Shown here: positions 41,903-51,461 of the stretch, one piece after another
Layout: every line of letters starts with the position of its first letter
Position numbering within the stretch: the stretch's first letter is position 1
Source: Natroniella sulfidigena
GTDB taxonomy: Bacteria; Bacillota; Halanaerobiia; Halobacteroidales; Halobacteroidaceae
Direction of reading: 5' to 3'
Length of the DNA: 64,000 bases
Assembly: GCF_023223645.1 (NCBI RefSeq)
Contig: NZ_JALKBY010000017.1
Location: 1-64,000 of the forward strand
The notes under the pieces: generated by a model
What the model was told of the DNA's origin: nothing
What the model saw: the letters and a program-made list of their open reading frames with translations, nothing else
The model's database searches: none
Position numbers and translations under genes: made by a program

Positions 41903-43357
41903 TTAATTATTTGTTATAGTCATATCTGCTAGTTTTCGTCGCATCAACTTACCAGTAGCATTTCTAGGTAATTGAGGAACGAAATAGATAGATTTCGGCA
42001 CTTTATAGCCGGCTAAGTGTTCTCGACAGAAACTAATTAACTCTTCTTGCTCAACTTCTGCCTCTGCTTTAACATATGCCACTGGTACGTGGCCCCACTG
42101 CTCATCAGCTTCTCCAACAACCCCAGCAGCTTCGACTGCTGGATGATTGGTCAGTACATCCTCTACTTCCGCAGGATAGATATTTTCACCACCACTAATA
42201 ATTAAATCATGTAGGCGATCAACAACATAAAGATAACCTTCATCATCTAAATAACCCAAATCTCCTGTATGTAACCAACCATCTTGAATAGCAGTTGCTG
42301 TTGCCTCCGGCTTATTGAAGTATCCTTGCGTAATAGTTGGCCCGCGAACTATGATTTCTCCTACTGTACCAGAAGCTACCTGTTGGCCCTTCTGGTCGGC
42401 AATATAAAGTTCAGTAGGAAATAATGGTTTCCCAGCTGAACCTAATTTATCTAAGGCCTCTTCAGGGGCCAAAGTAGCTACTTGAGAAGTAGTTTCAGTT
42501 AAGCCATAGGTCTGAACTACAGGAGCCTTTATTTGAGCACAACGCCTTAAGAGATCCTCAGGTACTGGTCCTCCTCCTACTAATAAACAACGAAGAGTTT
42601 CAGGATAAGGTCGATCATTACGTTGATTTAGCATTCGTAAAAGCATATTACTGACCAATGAAATATGGCTTACCTTGCCTGCATCTATTGCCTGATTGAT
42701 TATCTCTGGCTCAAAAGAAGAATGAAGCATCATCGGAATACCATAAATCACACTGCGGATTAAAATCGAAAGTCCCCCTACATGAAAGAGGGGCAGACAA
42801 GCCAACCAACAGTCATCATCATAAAGACCTAGATTAAGAAGAGAGCCCATAGCACTTGACCAATAATTTCCATAGGTCAATAAAGCTCCTTTAGGATTAC
42901 CAGTTGTACCTGAGGTATAGATAATACTATGAATATCAGACTTTTGGTGTTGCTGCTGAAGTGAAATTTTTGCTTTGCTGTCTGGTAGTTCGGTAATTTT
43001 AACTTTTTCTTCTAGGTTCAACTTAGTTCCTAATTCTTCAGTCTGCTGATCATAAATTAATAATGAAGCTTCAACATCTTGAAGTTGAAAATTTAACTCT
43101 GAAGTAATTAGGCGGGTGTTCAAAGGAACTAGGATAGCTCCTAGTTTATTCAAAGCATAGATAACTCGCACAAAATCTAGACTATTATACATTAAGACAG
43201 CTACCCGATCTTTAGAGTTTATTCCACAAGCAGCCAACTGCCGGGCCAACTCTATAGCCTGATTGTTAAGCTCTGAAAATGACCAGTGCTTATCTCCAAC
43301 AATTACTGCAGTTTTGTCAGGTGAAATATGAGCCCGCTTACTGAGCCAATCTTTCAT
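41903..43357 (-). CDS. menE: o-Succinylbenzoate-CoA ligase
   Basis: 484 residues, acyl-adenylate ligase fold. P-loop-like IYTSGTTGNPKGALLT, QTYGLTETTSQVATL, TGDLGYLDDEGYLYVVDRLHD and the C-terminal catalytic lysine region PRNATGKLMRRKL. Activates o-succinylbenzoate to its CoA thioester, feeding MenB. AAAGGGGCG precedes the ATG. 20 nt downstream of menA. Confidence 0.93.
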   Translation of the reverse strand: MKDWLSKRAHISPDKTAVIVGDKHWSFSELNNQAIELARQLAACGINSKDRVAVLMYNSLDFVRVIYALNKLGAILVPLNTRLITSELNFQLQDVEASLLIYDQQTEELGTKLNLEEKVKITELPDSKAKISLQQQHQKSDIHSIIYTSGTTGNPKGALLTYGNYWSSAMGSLLNLGLYDDDCWLACLPLFHVGGLSILIRSVIYGIPMMLHSSFEPEIINQAIDAGKVSHISLVSNMLLRMLNQRNDRPYPETLRCLLVGGGPVPEDLLRRCAQIKAPVVQTYGLTETTSQVATLAPEEALDKLGSAGKPLFPTELYIADQKGQQVASGTVGEIIVRGPTITQGYFNKPEATATAIQDGWLHTGDLGYLDDEGYLYVVDRLHDLIISGGENIYPAEVEDVLTNHPAVEAAGVVGEADEQWGHVPVAYVKAEAEVEQEELISFCREHLAGYKVPKSIYFVPQLPRNATGKLMRRKLADMTITNN

Positions 43358-43377
43358 AACTAACGCCCCTTTCTAAT

Positions 43378-44280
43378 CTAGAGCAGACTGATAGCAAACA
43401 ACACTCCGAAGATTAGATGTAATTTACCAGTATTTTTTAAAGTTAGATTAAGTACTGTTCCACTCTTTTGAAAAACATCCTTAATCAATTGACCACCCAA
43501 TGGTAAAGTTAGAAGTGGTAACCAGAAAAGGTTAGTAGCCAACATTCCATTAATCCATAATAAAAGCGGAACAAGATATGCTCCTACAATCAAAAGAGTA
43601 AATTGAAAACAAGTACCCTGTCGCCCTAAACGTACAGCCAGGGTTCTTTTATTTGCTTTACGATCTGTTTTAATATCCCGTAGATTATTTACAACTATGA
43701 TAGCTGTTACCAAAAACCCAACCGGTAGGGAAATATAAAACGAAAATAAATTAATACTGCCAGTATGAAGATAAAAAGTCCCCATCACTGCAACCAATCC
43801 AAAAAAGATAAAGACAAAAAGATCCCCCAACCCATGATATGCTAAAGGCCACGGGCCAGCAGTATAAAGAATCCCTGAAATGATACCCGAAACACCGATC
43901 ACAAAAATTGGCCAACCACCAATCTGGATTAGATAGAGACTGGCTAAAAAAGCCAGTCCAAAAGTAATCCAAATTCCAGCAGTAACCTCTTTGATCGAAA
44001 GAAGACCAGTCTGTGTCACCCTTGTTGGGCCAAGACGTTCTTCAGTATCACTACCTTTTTTGAAATCATATAAATCATTAGTTAGATTCGTTCCTATTTG
44101 AATTAACAAAGTTACTACAAGTGTTACTATAGCTGCTGATAGATTAAAATAACCAAATCTAATGGCAGCAGTTGTGCCTACCAGCACTGGCACTATTGCT
44201 GCTGGTAGTGTCGGTAACCTTGCTGCCATTATCCAAGCTTGAACCTTAGTTACTTCATCTAGCTGTTGATTAATTCCCAT
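43378..44280 (-). CDS. menA: 1,4-Dihydroxy-2-naphthoate polyprenyltransferase
   Basis: 300 residues with eight to nine membrane segments. UbiA-superfamily aspartate motifs NLTNDLYDFKKGSDTEER and NNLRDIKTDRKANKRT are intact. Attaches the prenyl tail to DHNA in the membrane. The next step, the methyltransferase MenG/UbiE, is not encoded in the window. AAAGGAGAGG precedes the ATG. Confidence 0.93.
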   Translation of the reverse strand: MGINQQLDEVTKVQAWIMAARLPTLPAAIVPVLVGTTAAIRFGYFNLSAAIVTLVVTLLIQIGTNLTNDLYDFKKGSDTEERLGPTRVTQTGLLSIKEVTAGIWITFGLAFLASLYLIQIGGWPIFVIGVSGIISGILYTAGPWPLAYHGLGDLFVFIFFGLVAVMGTFYLHTGSINLFSFYISLPVGFLVTAIIVVNNLRDIKTDRKANKRTLAVRLGRQGTCFQFTLLIVGAYLVPLLLWINGMLATNLFWLPLLTLPLGGQLIKDVFQKSGTVLNLTLKNTGKLHLIFGVLFAISLL

Positions 44281-44321
44281 AAGATACCTCTCCTTTCTTC
44301 TGCTTCGCTAGCTCTATATTA

Positions 44322-45140
44322 TTAAGGAAAGCGAGGGAATTGACCAAAGTCAGGCTTTCGCTTTTCTAAGAAAGCATTCTTTCCTTCCTGAGCTTCTTCT
44401 GTCAAGTAATAAAGAAGTGTTGCATCTCCAGCTAACTGCTGAATACCTGCTAGTCCATCTGTATCAGCATTGAAAGAAGCTTTAAGGAATCGTAAAGCTG
44501 TTGGGCTCTTTTCTAAGATTTCGTTGGCCCATTTAATCGTTTCTGCCTCAAACTCTTCAAGTGGTACTACAGTATTCACAAGTCCCATATCCAAAGCTTC
44601 CTCAGCAGAATACTGGCGACATAAATACCAAATTTCTCTAGCTTTTTTATGTCCTACAGTCCGGGCCAACAATGTTGCTCCATACCCAGCATCGAAACTA
44701 CCGACCTTAGGGCCAGTCTGTCCAAAGACCGCATTATCTGCTGCAATTGTAAGATCACAGATTAAATGTAATACATGACCTCCACCAATAGCATAACCTG
44801 AAACAGCAGCAATAACTGGCTTAGGCAAAGTTCTAATCTGACGTTGTAGATCGAGTACATTTAACCGAGGTACGCCATCATCACCAATATAACCTCCATC
44901 TCCTTTTACATTCTGATCTCCTCCGGCACAAAAAGCTTTCTCTCCAGCACCAGCCAAAATAATGACACCTACTTCATGATCTTCTCTAGCTCGAGCAAAA
45001 GCATCCATCAACTCCATAACTGTCTCTGGTCGAAAAGCATTACGAACCTCCGGTCGATCAATGGTAATTCTAGCAATTCCTTGATATGTCTCATATACAA
45101 TATCTGTGTAATCTCCAAATGATTCCCAATTTACTTCCAT
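44322..45140 (-). CDS. menB: 1,4-Dihydroxy-2-naphthoyl-CoA synthase
   Basis: 272 residues, crotonase fold. MenB-specific features: [81 protein letters not shown] and the C-terminal [14 protein letters not shown]. Cyclises OSB-CoA to DHNA-CoA. Preceded by an inverted word-repeat in the 187-nt gap from menD. Confidence 0.97.
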   Translation of the reverse strand: MEVNWESFGDYTDIVYETYQGIARITIDRPEVRNAFRPETVMELMDAFARAREDHEVGVIILAGAGEKAFCAGGDQNVKGDGGYIGDDGVPRLNVLDLQRQIRTLPKPVIAAVSGYAIGGGHVLHLICDLTIAADNAVFGQTGPKVGSFDAGYGATLLARTVGHKKAREIWYLCRQYSAEEALDMGLVNTVVPLEEFEAETIKWANEILEKSPTALRFLKASFNADTDGLAGIQQLAGDATLLYYLTEEAQEGKNAFLEKRKPDFGQFPRFP

Positions 45141-45167
45141 GATTTACACTTCCTTTCATTTATTTTG

Positions 45168-45282
45168 TGTCAGTGTGAGTAATGAGTGTCAGTTAAAGTC
45201 AAGAACTTAAAAACACCTTGAATTAAAGGTTTTGTACTTATGTTGTTTCACTCACACAACCACTAACCACTCACACTAGATA
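45168..45282. repeat. Inverted word-arm element (GTGTGAGTG words)
   Basis: Left arm GTCAGTGTGAGTAATGAGTG, a core with AAAGTCAAGAAC, right arm CACTCACACAACCACTAACC and CACTCACAC. Same layout as the elements at 24.4 and 40.9 kb with a different arm word. Lies inside the men operon between menD and menB. Confidence 0.7.
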
Positions 45283-45327
45283 TTAATAAACCTTTTATTT
45301 TAAATAATTACACTCAGCTTAACTTAT

Positions 45328-47109
45328 TTATATAATATTACTTTGTCGCAAGGCAGCAGTCACTACCTCCCACATTTCACGATGTCTAGCTGCATTTATC
45401 TCTCGGTCAGTACAAACTTCAATAACCTGCAATCCACCATCTGACATGCTAGCTTCAATGGCACTATTAAACTCTGGCCAAGTATCTGCCTTGATAAATT
45501 CCCCTTGATACATCTGAACAGCATGCTCAAAATCAAGCCCAATCGGTGTCCCAAATAACTCTTCAAAGTATTCAGGATAATTAGCCTGGGGTAGAAATGA
45601 GAAGATTCCCCCTCCATCATTATTAACCACGATTATCGATAGATCCAATTGATGAAGTTTGGCAGCCAATAGACCATTGAGATCATGATAGAATGATAAA
45701 TCACCAATCACTAAGATCACTGGATCATCAGTAGTGGTACTTACCCCTAAAGCAGTAGAGACAACACCATCGATCCCATTTGCTCCTCGATTAGCTACTA
45801 ACTTAATCTCTTTATCAGTATTAGCAAAAAATGTATCCAAATCACGTACCGGCATACTATTTCCAGCAACAAGGGTTGCCTTATCAGGAAGCAATTCTGC
45901 TAACTCAGTAAAGATTCGACCTTCAAATAGGTCATCATAATCAGACAATCTCTCTTCTATTGCTTCCTTACTAACTTGAGCAGCTTTTAACCAACTTTCA
46001 CTCCAGTCAGTATGCACAGTTGAATGCTTTCTACCTTTTAACTCCCCTGCTAACATTGAGCAAAAAGAGTCTGGATCTACATAGATAAACTCACTTGCTA
46101 AGGCAGTAGGATCATGCCAACCAGCTCCACCATCAATCACAAGCTGTCTCGTATACTGATGCTCCTTTAAATACAGAAATACGGCCTTAGAAGTAGGCAT
46201 CGCTCCAAAGCGAATGATAACTTCCGACTGATAAGAATCACAAAACTCATGATTTCTCAAAAAAGCATCATAATTATCAATCACAAGTTCTTGATTATGC
46301 TTACCACAACGGATTTGTGATAAAGGATCAGCCAAAATTGGAAAGTCAAGTTGATTGGCCAACTCAATAACCGAAGTCGGTAGCTCTTCACCAATTTGAG
46401 GGCCACAGACAATTAAGCCTTCTTCCACTTTGTCCAGTTCAGTAGCCAACTCTTCTAATTGTGCTTGAGCAAGCTTAGGATCTGCCTGTGTAACAGTAAC
46501 ATAACCTTGATTATTTTCACGTCCATTCCGCCCCAGAGATTTTGCTTGTTGAGCCTGATTCCCCGCTAGCGGTACCAATGGCTTACGGAATGGGAAGTTT
46601 AGATGTACCGGCCCAGCAGGAGAATGCTTAGCAGTAGCAACAGCTCGTCCTGCTGTAGTACGAACATAACGTAACATATCTTCTGTTGCCTCAGGCAAAG
46701 CCATTTCAAGAGACCACTTGGCATGGCTTCCATATAGATTCATCTGATCAATAGCTTGAGGAGCCCCTATATTCTGTAATTCAGGAGGACGATCAGCAGT
46801 CAATACCACTAGAGGAATTCGAGAATAATTAGCCTCAATAACCGCTGGTAAAAAATTAGCAGCTGCAGTTCCTGAAGTACAGACTAAAGCCACTGGCTCT
46901 TGATTAACTTTGGCCCTACCTAAAGCAAAAAAAGCAGCTGAACGTTCATCTATATGCCGCCAAACCCTAACTTCTTGATGTTGAGCCAAGATCATAGCTA
47001 GGGGTGTTGATCTAGAGCCAGGACATAAGCAGACATCTTTCAATCCAGCTTTGACCAATTCATCAACAAAAGCTGTAACATAATCATGAGTTATTTGCTG
47101 TTTATTCAT
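45328..47109 (-). CDS. menD: SEPHCHC synthase (ThDP enzyme)
   Basis: 593 residues. Thiamine-diphosphate enzyme: N-terminal CPGSRSTPLAMILAQH, GTAAANFLPAVIEANYSRIPL, and the ThDP/Mg motif GDLSFYHDLNGLLAA...NNDGGGIFSFLPQA. Condenses isochorismate with 2-oxoglutarate. It overlaps the end of menF by 8 nt, so the two are coupled. Confidence 0.97.
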   Translation of the reverse strand: MNKQQITHDYVTAFVDELVKAGLKDVCLCPGSRSTPLAMILAQHQEVRVWRHIDERSAAFFALGRAKVNQEPVALVCTSGTAAANFLPAVIEANYSRIPLVVLTADRPPELQNIGAPQAIDQMNLYGSHAKWSLEMALPEATEDMLRYVRTTAGRAVATAKHSPAGPVHLNFPFRKPLVPLAGNQAQQAKSLGRNGRENNQGYVTVTQADPKLAQAQLEELATELDKVEEGLIVCGPQIGEELPTSVIELANQLDFPILADPLSQIRCGKHNQELVIDNYDAFLRNHEFCDSYQSEVIIRFGAMPTSKAVFLYLKEHQYTRQLVIDGGAGWHDPTALASEFIYVDPDSFCSMLAGELKGRKHSTVHTDWSESWLKAAQVSKEAIEERLSDYDDLFEGRIFTELAELLPDKATLVAGNSMPVRDLDTFFANTDKEIKLVANRGANGIDGVVSTALGVSTTTDDPVILVIGDLSFYHDLNGLLAAKLHQLDLSIIVVNNDGGGIFSFLPQANYPEYFEELFGTPIGLDFEHAVQMYQGEFIKADTWPEFNSAIEASMSDGGLQVIEVCTDREINAARHREMWEVVTAALRQSNII

Positions 47110-48532
47110 TAAAATCCCCCTTTAATGCAGACAAAATTGGTTTTAACTTAAGATATGTTTCTTGGTATTCATCTTCTGGCTCTGAATCAGCTACAATTCC
47201 ACAACCAGCATACAGGTAAGCATTATTTTCCTCTAATAAAGCAGAACGAATAGCTACTGCAAATTCCCCATCTCCAGCAACATCAGTCCAACCGATAGGA
47301 GCACTATACCAACCACGATCAATACCTTCCCTCTTACGAATAAGTTCAATAGCAATCTTTTTAGGCAATCCCCCTACAGCAGGAGTAGGATGTAACTCTT
47401 TGATCACATCAAATAAAGAAGCCTCATCTTTTAATCTACCTCTTACTGGAGTATGTAAATGTTGCACATTTTCTAATTTCAATAATCTTGGTTGATCAGG
47501 AATCTCAAGTTCTGCAGCTACCCTCTTTAAGGAATTACGAATACTTCTGAGCACTATCATATGTTCATGATAATTCTTTGTACTATTAAGTAATCTACTA
47601 CCCAATAGTTGATCTTCTCTCTCTGACACTCCTCGAGCAGTAGAACCAGCCAAACAGCTTGTTTGGAGTTGATCGCCTGCAAATTTGACCAACCGTTCAG
47701 GTGTAGCCCCTAAAAAACATTCACTTCCTTGACCAACTGCAAAGATATAACAAGTCGGATACTGACTCTGTAATTGATCAAGAATACGGGTAGCCGAAAA
47801 ATCCTGTTCAGCCTTAACATGTACTTGACGGGCCAACACAGCTTTTTCTAACTGCTCATCTTTTATATCTTCAGTAAGCTGTTCTACTGCTGCTTTCCAC
47901 TCTAGTGCCTCATCTTCATCATCTTGTAACTCAACCTCATCAGCAACAGTCCTCTTCCAACTTCTATCGCTAGCTTTACTTTCAATCAAACTCCACTCTT
48001 GTTCTATTTCTTCCAACAGTTGATCAGCCTTACTATCCGGTTCAACCATAATATTTGTAGTCAGCCAATATTCTCCCTGAGATATAGTTAGGAGAAATTT
48101 TGGTAGAACCAATAGGGCATCAGGGTAGTTGGCCCAAATAGTAGATGATTGATGTTCAGGGTCAAAATTAAAACCACCCATTAAGAGTGGCCCTGTACCC
48201 TTCAATTGGGTAGCATTCTCTATAATAGCCTCTTCTAAAATCTCAGACCAAGCTTTTTTAACTACAGAAAAACGCTCTTTACCTTCAGCAGCTATAATCT
48301 GACTAGCTCCTAAGCCGACTAAATAAAAATCCTTGCTAGGCCTGCCCCAAAAAAGAACTTCTTCAAATAATTGACGTCCAGCTGCAAAATATGTAAGGGG
48401 CTCAAAAACAGATAACTGTCGACTACAGCTAACTAGCAAACTTCGTTCTTCTTGGCGAGCTTGATTAATCCCTCTTTCTAGCAATTTGTATAAATCTTTA
48501 TGTATCGAAAAAACCGTATTAGTAATAGACAT
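47102..48532 (-). CDS. menF: Menaquinone-specific isochorismate synthase
   Basis: About 476 residues of the chorismate-utilising family: ARQVHVKAEQDFSATRI, FLGATPERLV, STARGVSEREDQLLG, LHPTPAVGGLPKKIA and the C-terminal YAGCGIVADSEPEDEYQET. Converts chorismate to isochorismate, first step of the pathway and first gene of the men operon. ATG 48532 has AGATGAG about 5 nt upstream; ATG 48541 is an alternative. Confidence 0.94.
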   Translation of the reverse strand: MSITNTVFSIHKDLYKLLERGINQARQEERSLLVSCSRQLSVFEPLTYFAAGRQLFEEVLFWGRPSKDFYLVGLGASQIIAAEGKERFSVVKKAWSEILEEAIIENATQLKGTGPLLMGGFNFDPEHQSSTIWANYPDALLVLPKFLLTISQGEYWLTTNIMVEPDSKADQLLEEIEQEWSLIESKASDRSWKRTVADEVELQDDEDEALEWKAAVEQLTEDIKDEQLEKAVLARQVHVKAEQDFSATRILDQLQSQYPTCYIFAVGQGSECFLGATPERLVKFAGDQLQTSCLAGSTARGVSEREDQLLGSRLLNSTKNYHEHMIVLRSIRNSLKRVAAELEIPDQPRLLKLENVQHLHTPVRGRLKDEASLFDVIKELHPTPAVGGLPKKIAIELIRKREGIDRGWYSAPIGWTDVAGDGEFAVAIRSALLEENNAYLYAGCGIVADSEPEDEYQETYLKLKPILSALKGDFNE

Positions 48533-48541
48533 TATTCTCAT

Positions 48542-48825
48542 CTCTTTCTGTCTCTTTACTTTTTATGTAAGTAATTTATATTAGAATTCAACTTAATCAA
48601 TAGTTTAACACTAATTAAAATTAATATGTGTAGTAATTATTAATAATCGATGCTAGCAAACAAAGGATAGATTACTACAATAAGTCCCTTGATGTGGCTT
48701 CATGTACAGCTTTCTAACCATAATTATAATATCATAATTATTAAATTTTTGCAATTAATATCTTATAGTTGTTAATTTTTAAAAACAAGCTAGATCTTAA
48801 GATGATATGTAATCTTAACCAAATT
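48542..48825. other. Non-coding region upstream of menF
   Basis: AT-rich gap between menF and the repeat array behind menC. A more GC-balanced segment at 48690-48720 was examined on both strands; no known riboswitch or terminator was recognised. It should hold the men operon promoter, but no box is convincing. Confidence 0.4.
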
Positions 48826-48977
48826 AAGTTTAAGGTTAAGTCTAAGTTTAAGTAAGACCTAAGATCTTATGCTTTTAATGATTGACTTAGCCTTAAACTT
48901 AGCCTTAAACTTAGCCTTAAACTTAGCCTTAAACTCAGCCTTAAACTCAGCCTTAAGCTCAGCTTTAAACTTAGTTA
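48826..48977. repeat. Inverted-arm element ending in a 12-bp tandem array
   Basis: Left arm AATTAAGTTTAAGGTTAAG and GTCTAAGTTTAAGT, core GACCTAAGATCTTATGCTTT, then a tandem array of CTTAGCCTTAAA with seven full units from 48886 to 48969 (four exact, three with one or two changes) and a partial eighth. The array runs into the menC stop codon (48971-48973). Confidence 0.85.
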
Positions 48978-50080
48978 ACAAACTCCTCTTTCCTGACCGT
49001 ATATTCCTCCAATAAGTCTCGCTTCACCTTAAATCCTAACCCTGGCCCTGTTGGCAGTTCAATATAACCATCTTCGGACAATGTCACTTCCGGAGTAATA
49101 ATATCTTCCTCCCAATATCTAGCCGAGGCTGAAATATCACCTGGCAAACTAAAACCTGGCAAACTAGATAAAGCCAACGCATGGGCCCGACCAACGCCAG
49201 ATTCAAGCATTCCTCCACACCAGACAGGAACTTCTCTTTCCTGGCAAAGTTGATGAATCAACAATGCCTGCCTTAACCCTCCAACTCTAGCAATCTTGAT
49301 ATTAATAATCTGACAACTACCAAGCTCTATGGCCTTCCGAGCTTGGGCAACACTCTCTATACTCTCATCTAAACAGATTGGAGTACCTATCACCTGCTGT
49401 AATTTAGCATGATCAATAATATCATCCTGGGCCAACGGCTGCTCAATCATCATTAATCCAAAACGATCTAATCTCTTTAATCGATTAGCATCAGCCAGTG
49501 TGTAGCTAGCATTGGCATCTACCATCAATGGAAAATTACCATACTTTTCTCTTAACGCCTGTAATGGCTTTTTATCCCAACCAGGTTTAATCTTGATCTT
49601 AATTCGCTGATAACCTAACTCTAAATAATCCCCCACTACTTCAACTAACTGATCCAGATCAGGATAGATACCCACACTGACTCCAGATGGTACTGCTCTT
49701 GATTTTCCATTAAGCAAAGAGATCAAAGAAGTATTATTCTCACGGGCATAAAGATCCCAAACTGCTCCTTCTAACCCAGCTTTAGCCATATGATGTCGCC
49801 TAACTTGTTCTAATAATTCAGCTAATTGAACCGGCTTATCCCACTCCTCTTTAAAAGCTAAAGGAAGCAAAAATTCTTTTAAGACATACCAAGATGTTTG
49901 GGTCGTTTCCTCAGTATAATAAGGAGCAGACAATGCTGAAACCTCACCATAACCTATTCCTTGCTCTGAATGGGCTTCAACTATGATCAAACGCCGCTCA
50001 TCTTCCTTACCAGAACCAGTGACAAAAGGATTCTTCATCTTCATTCCAATTTCACGCAATATAACTTTAGATAACTTCAT
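48971..50080 (-). CDS. menC: o-Succinylbenzoate synthase
   Basis: 369 residues of the enolase superfamily, MenC/NSAR group. Catalytic lysines in RIKIKIKPGWD, metal ligands in PLMVDANASYTL, MIEQPLAQDD and ICLDESIES, and the Lys in INIKIARVGGLRQ. Makes o-succinylbenzoate from SHCHC. Transcribed in the same direction as the men operon but separated by 430 nt with a repeat array, so probably its own unit. AAGGAGTAAT precedes the ATG. Some members also racemise N-succinylamino acids. Confidence 0.92.
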   Translation of the reverse strand: MKLSKVILREIGMKMKNPFVTGSGKEDERRLIIVEAHSEQGIGYGEVSALSAPYYTEETTQTSWYVLKEFLLPLAFKEEWDKPVQLAELLEQVRRHHMAKAGLEGAVWDLYARENNTSLISLLNGKSRAVPSGVSVGIYPDLDQLVEVVGDYLELGYQRIKIKIKPGWDKKPLQALREKYGNFPLMVDANASYTLADANRLKRLDRFGLMMIEQPLAQDDIIDHAKLQQVIGTPICLDESIESVAQARKAIELGSCQIINIKIARVGGLRQALLIHQLCQEREVPVWCGGMLESGVGRAHALALSSLPGFSLPGDISASARYWEEDIITPEVTLSEDGYIELPTGPGLGFKVKRDLLEEYTVRKEEFVN

Positions 50081-50215
50081 GCGATTACTCCTTATCTTCT
50101 TTTATCCCGCTCAGTGATAATTTTCACTTTCATTATTAAAGATTAATTATTCATCATCCTCTTAAGTATTATACTAACGCATTGTGCTAGTATAAAAAAT
50201 GAACTTTATTGATAT

Positions 50216-50335
50216 ATAGATTAAGTTTAACCCAACCATTAAAAAACATAAGGGTTTAGCTCTTACTTGGACTTAGACTTGGACTTAGACTTGGACTTAG
50301 ACTTAAACTCAGACTTAAACTTAGACTTAATTATA
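50216..50335. repeat. Inverted-arm element with 12-bp tandem array
   Basis: Left arm TAGATTAAGTTTAA, core CCCAACCATTAAAAAACATA (reverse of the core at 48.9 kb), then five 12-bp units from 50269 to 50328: three exact GGACTTAGACTT and two AAACTYAGACTT. Lies between the hypothetical gene and menC. Confidence 0.85.
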
Positions 50336-50364
50336 GTTAAGCCAGTTTAATTTGTCAAATATAT

Positions 50365-51081
50365 CTATTCCTGATAAAACTGATTAAACTCCCCCAGCCA
50401 AATACTATTAAAATCCTGCTCAATCTTCAACTTTTTAGCTTCCTCCCAAGTTGTTGGCCCGCCTTGCTCCTTAATCTCCTCTATATCACGCTTGAATTTT
50501 TGATAGTTGTTACGCCTAATTTTGCTACCAGAAATTATATTTCCAGCGGTATCAAGCCCAAATGAACTGACCAAGACCCCTCGTTGATCCCAATATTTCT
50601 TGGCAGGATAATCAATTAGTAACTTATCACCGATCAAGCCTCCAGTCACTTCTAAGTATAAGTCATACTCTTCCGCTCCCCAAAAATTAAGTTCCTGATA
50701 CTTCTCAACAAAGCTCTGATAAGCCTTAATAAATTCCCCTTCAAACTCTTCATAAGTACAAAAGCCCCTAAAGAACCAACATGCTGAGTCATCATCATTT
50801 TTTCTCGGGCCAACAGGCACATCCTTACGCCCTATAAATATTACCCCTTCAAACTCATCCATAGTATAATCAATAATCACTCTACTTTTTAACTCATCTT
50901 TAGCGATTGCTCTTTCAATATTTTCCAAATCATTTTCGATCATTACCTTTTTATGTACCTTATTAATTTCACCTAATAACTTCTTTGCTTCTGCTAAATC
51001 AGGATTATCGATTGCCTCTTCTAAACTTACATACATCCCTTCTAATCTACTAAGAGCCTCTAATACCCTTTCGTTTCCCAT
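50365..51081 (-). CDS. Hypothetical cytoplasmic protein
   Basis: 238 residues, not recognised. No signal peptide or membrane segment. The N-terminal 70 residues look helical and charged (ALSRLEGMYVSLEEAIDN), the rest has mixed alpha/beta character with WGAEEYDLYLEVTGGLIGDK and an acidic, tryptophan- and aromatic-rich C-terminus. A good GTGAGGTGAG site precedes the ATG, and the reading frame shows the same codon style as its neighbours, so it is very likely a real gene. Single unit between two repeat-bearing gaps. Confidence 0.75.
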   Translation of the reverse strand: MGNERVLEALSRLEGMYVSLEEAIDNPDLAEAKKLLGEINKVHKKVMIENDLENIERAIAKDELKSRVIIDYTMDEFEGVIFIGRKDVPVGPRKNDDDSACWFFRGFCTYEEFEGEFIKAYQSFVEKYQELNFWGAEEYDLYLEVTGGLIGDKLLIDYPAKKYWDQRGVLVSSFGLDTAGNIISGSKIRRNNYQKFKRDIEEIKEQGGPTTWEEAKKLKIEQDFNSIWLGEFNQFYQE

Positions 51082-51318
51082 CTTCTCACCTCACAATTTT
51101 ATAATGTCATTCTAAACAATAATTGCTATTCTATAGATTTACTTTAAATTTTTTATTTTAAAAATTTCATCTCACTATATTAAGAAAATCTTTAGTTCAA
51201 TTTAGAACCTTTTTTAAATCTACTTAATATCAATACCACTAAAAATTGAGATTATTAAATTAAGTATATCATATACTGGAGAAGAAAAAAATATTTCACT
51301 CTAAATAATTAATAAAAA
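51082..51318. other. Non-coding AT-rich gap
   Basis: Upstream region of the hypothetical gene at 50365-51081. Nothing beyond short AT-rich runs was recognised; it is followed by a family C repeat. Confidence 0.4.
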
Positions 51319-51428
51319 GTTGCCTCCGCCAACTCAGCTTAAGTCTAAGATTAAATTTAAGTAAAACTAACAAATACAAACTAATAAAAGTTATTCACAA
51401 CCTCTAAAAATTATACCTTCCTAAAATA
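51319..51428. repeat. Family C intergenic element (copy 2)
   Basis: AGTTGCCTCCGCCAACT hairpin remnant, TTAAGTCTAAGATTAAATT words, and the conserved tail (AACTAACAAATACAAACTAA ... CACAACCTCTAAAAATTAT). Directly follows the terminator of the 51462-51674 gene, as copies 1 and 3 do for their genes. Confidence 0.8.
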
Positions 51429-51460
51429 ACAAAAAAGCCATCATATATGATGGCTTTTTT
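51429..51460 (-). terminator. Terminator of the small membrane protein gene
   Basis: AAAAAAGCCATCATATATGATGGCTTTTTT: 13-bp stem with T-run on either strand, 2 nt after the stop codon. Confidence 0.9.
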
Positions 51461-51461
51461 A

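Noticed and set aside
48886-48974. CRISPR-like array
   Set aside because: The units are 12 bp, directly adjoining and without spacers, so it is a simple tandem repeat.
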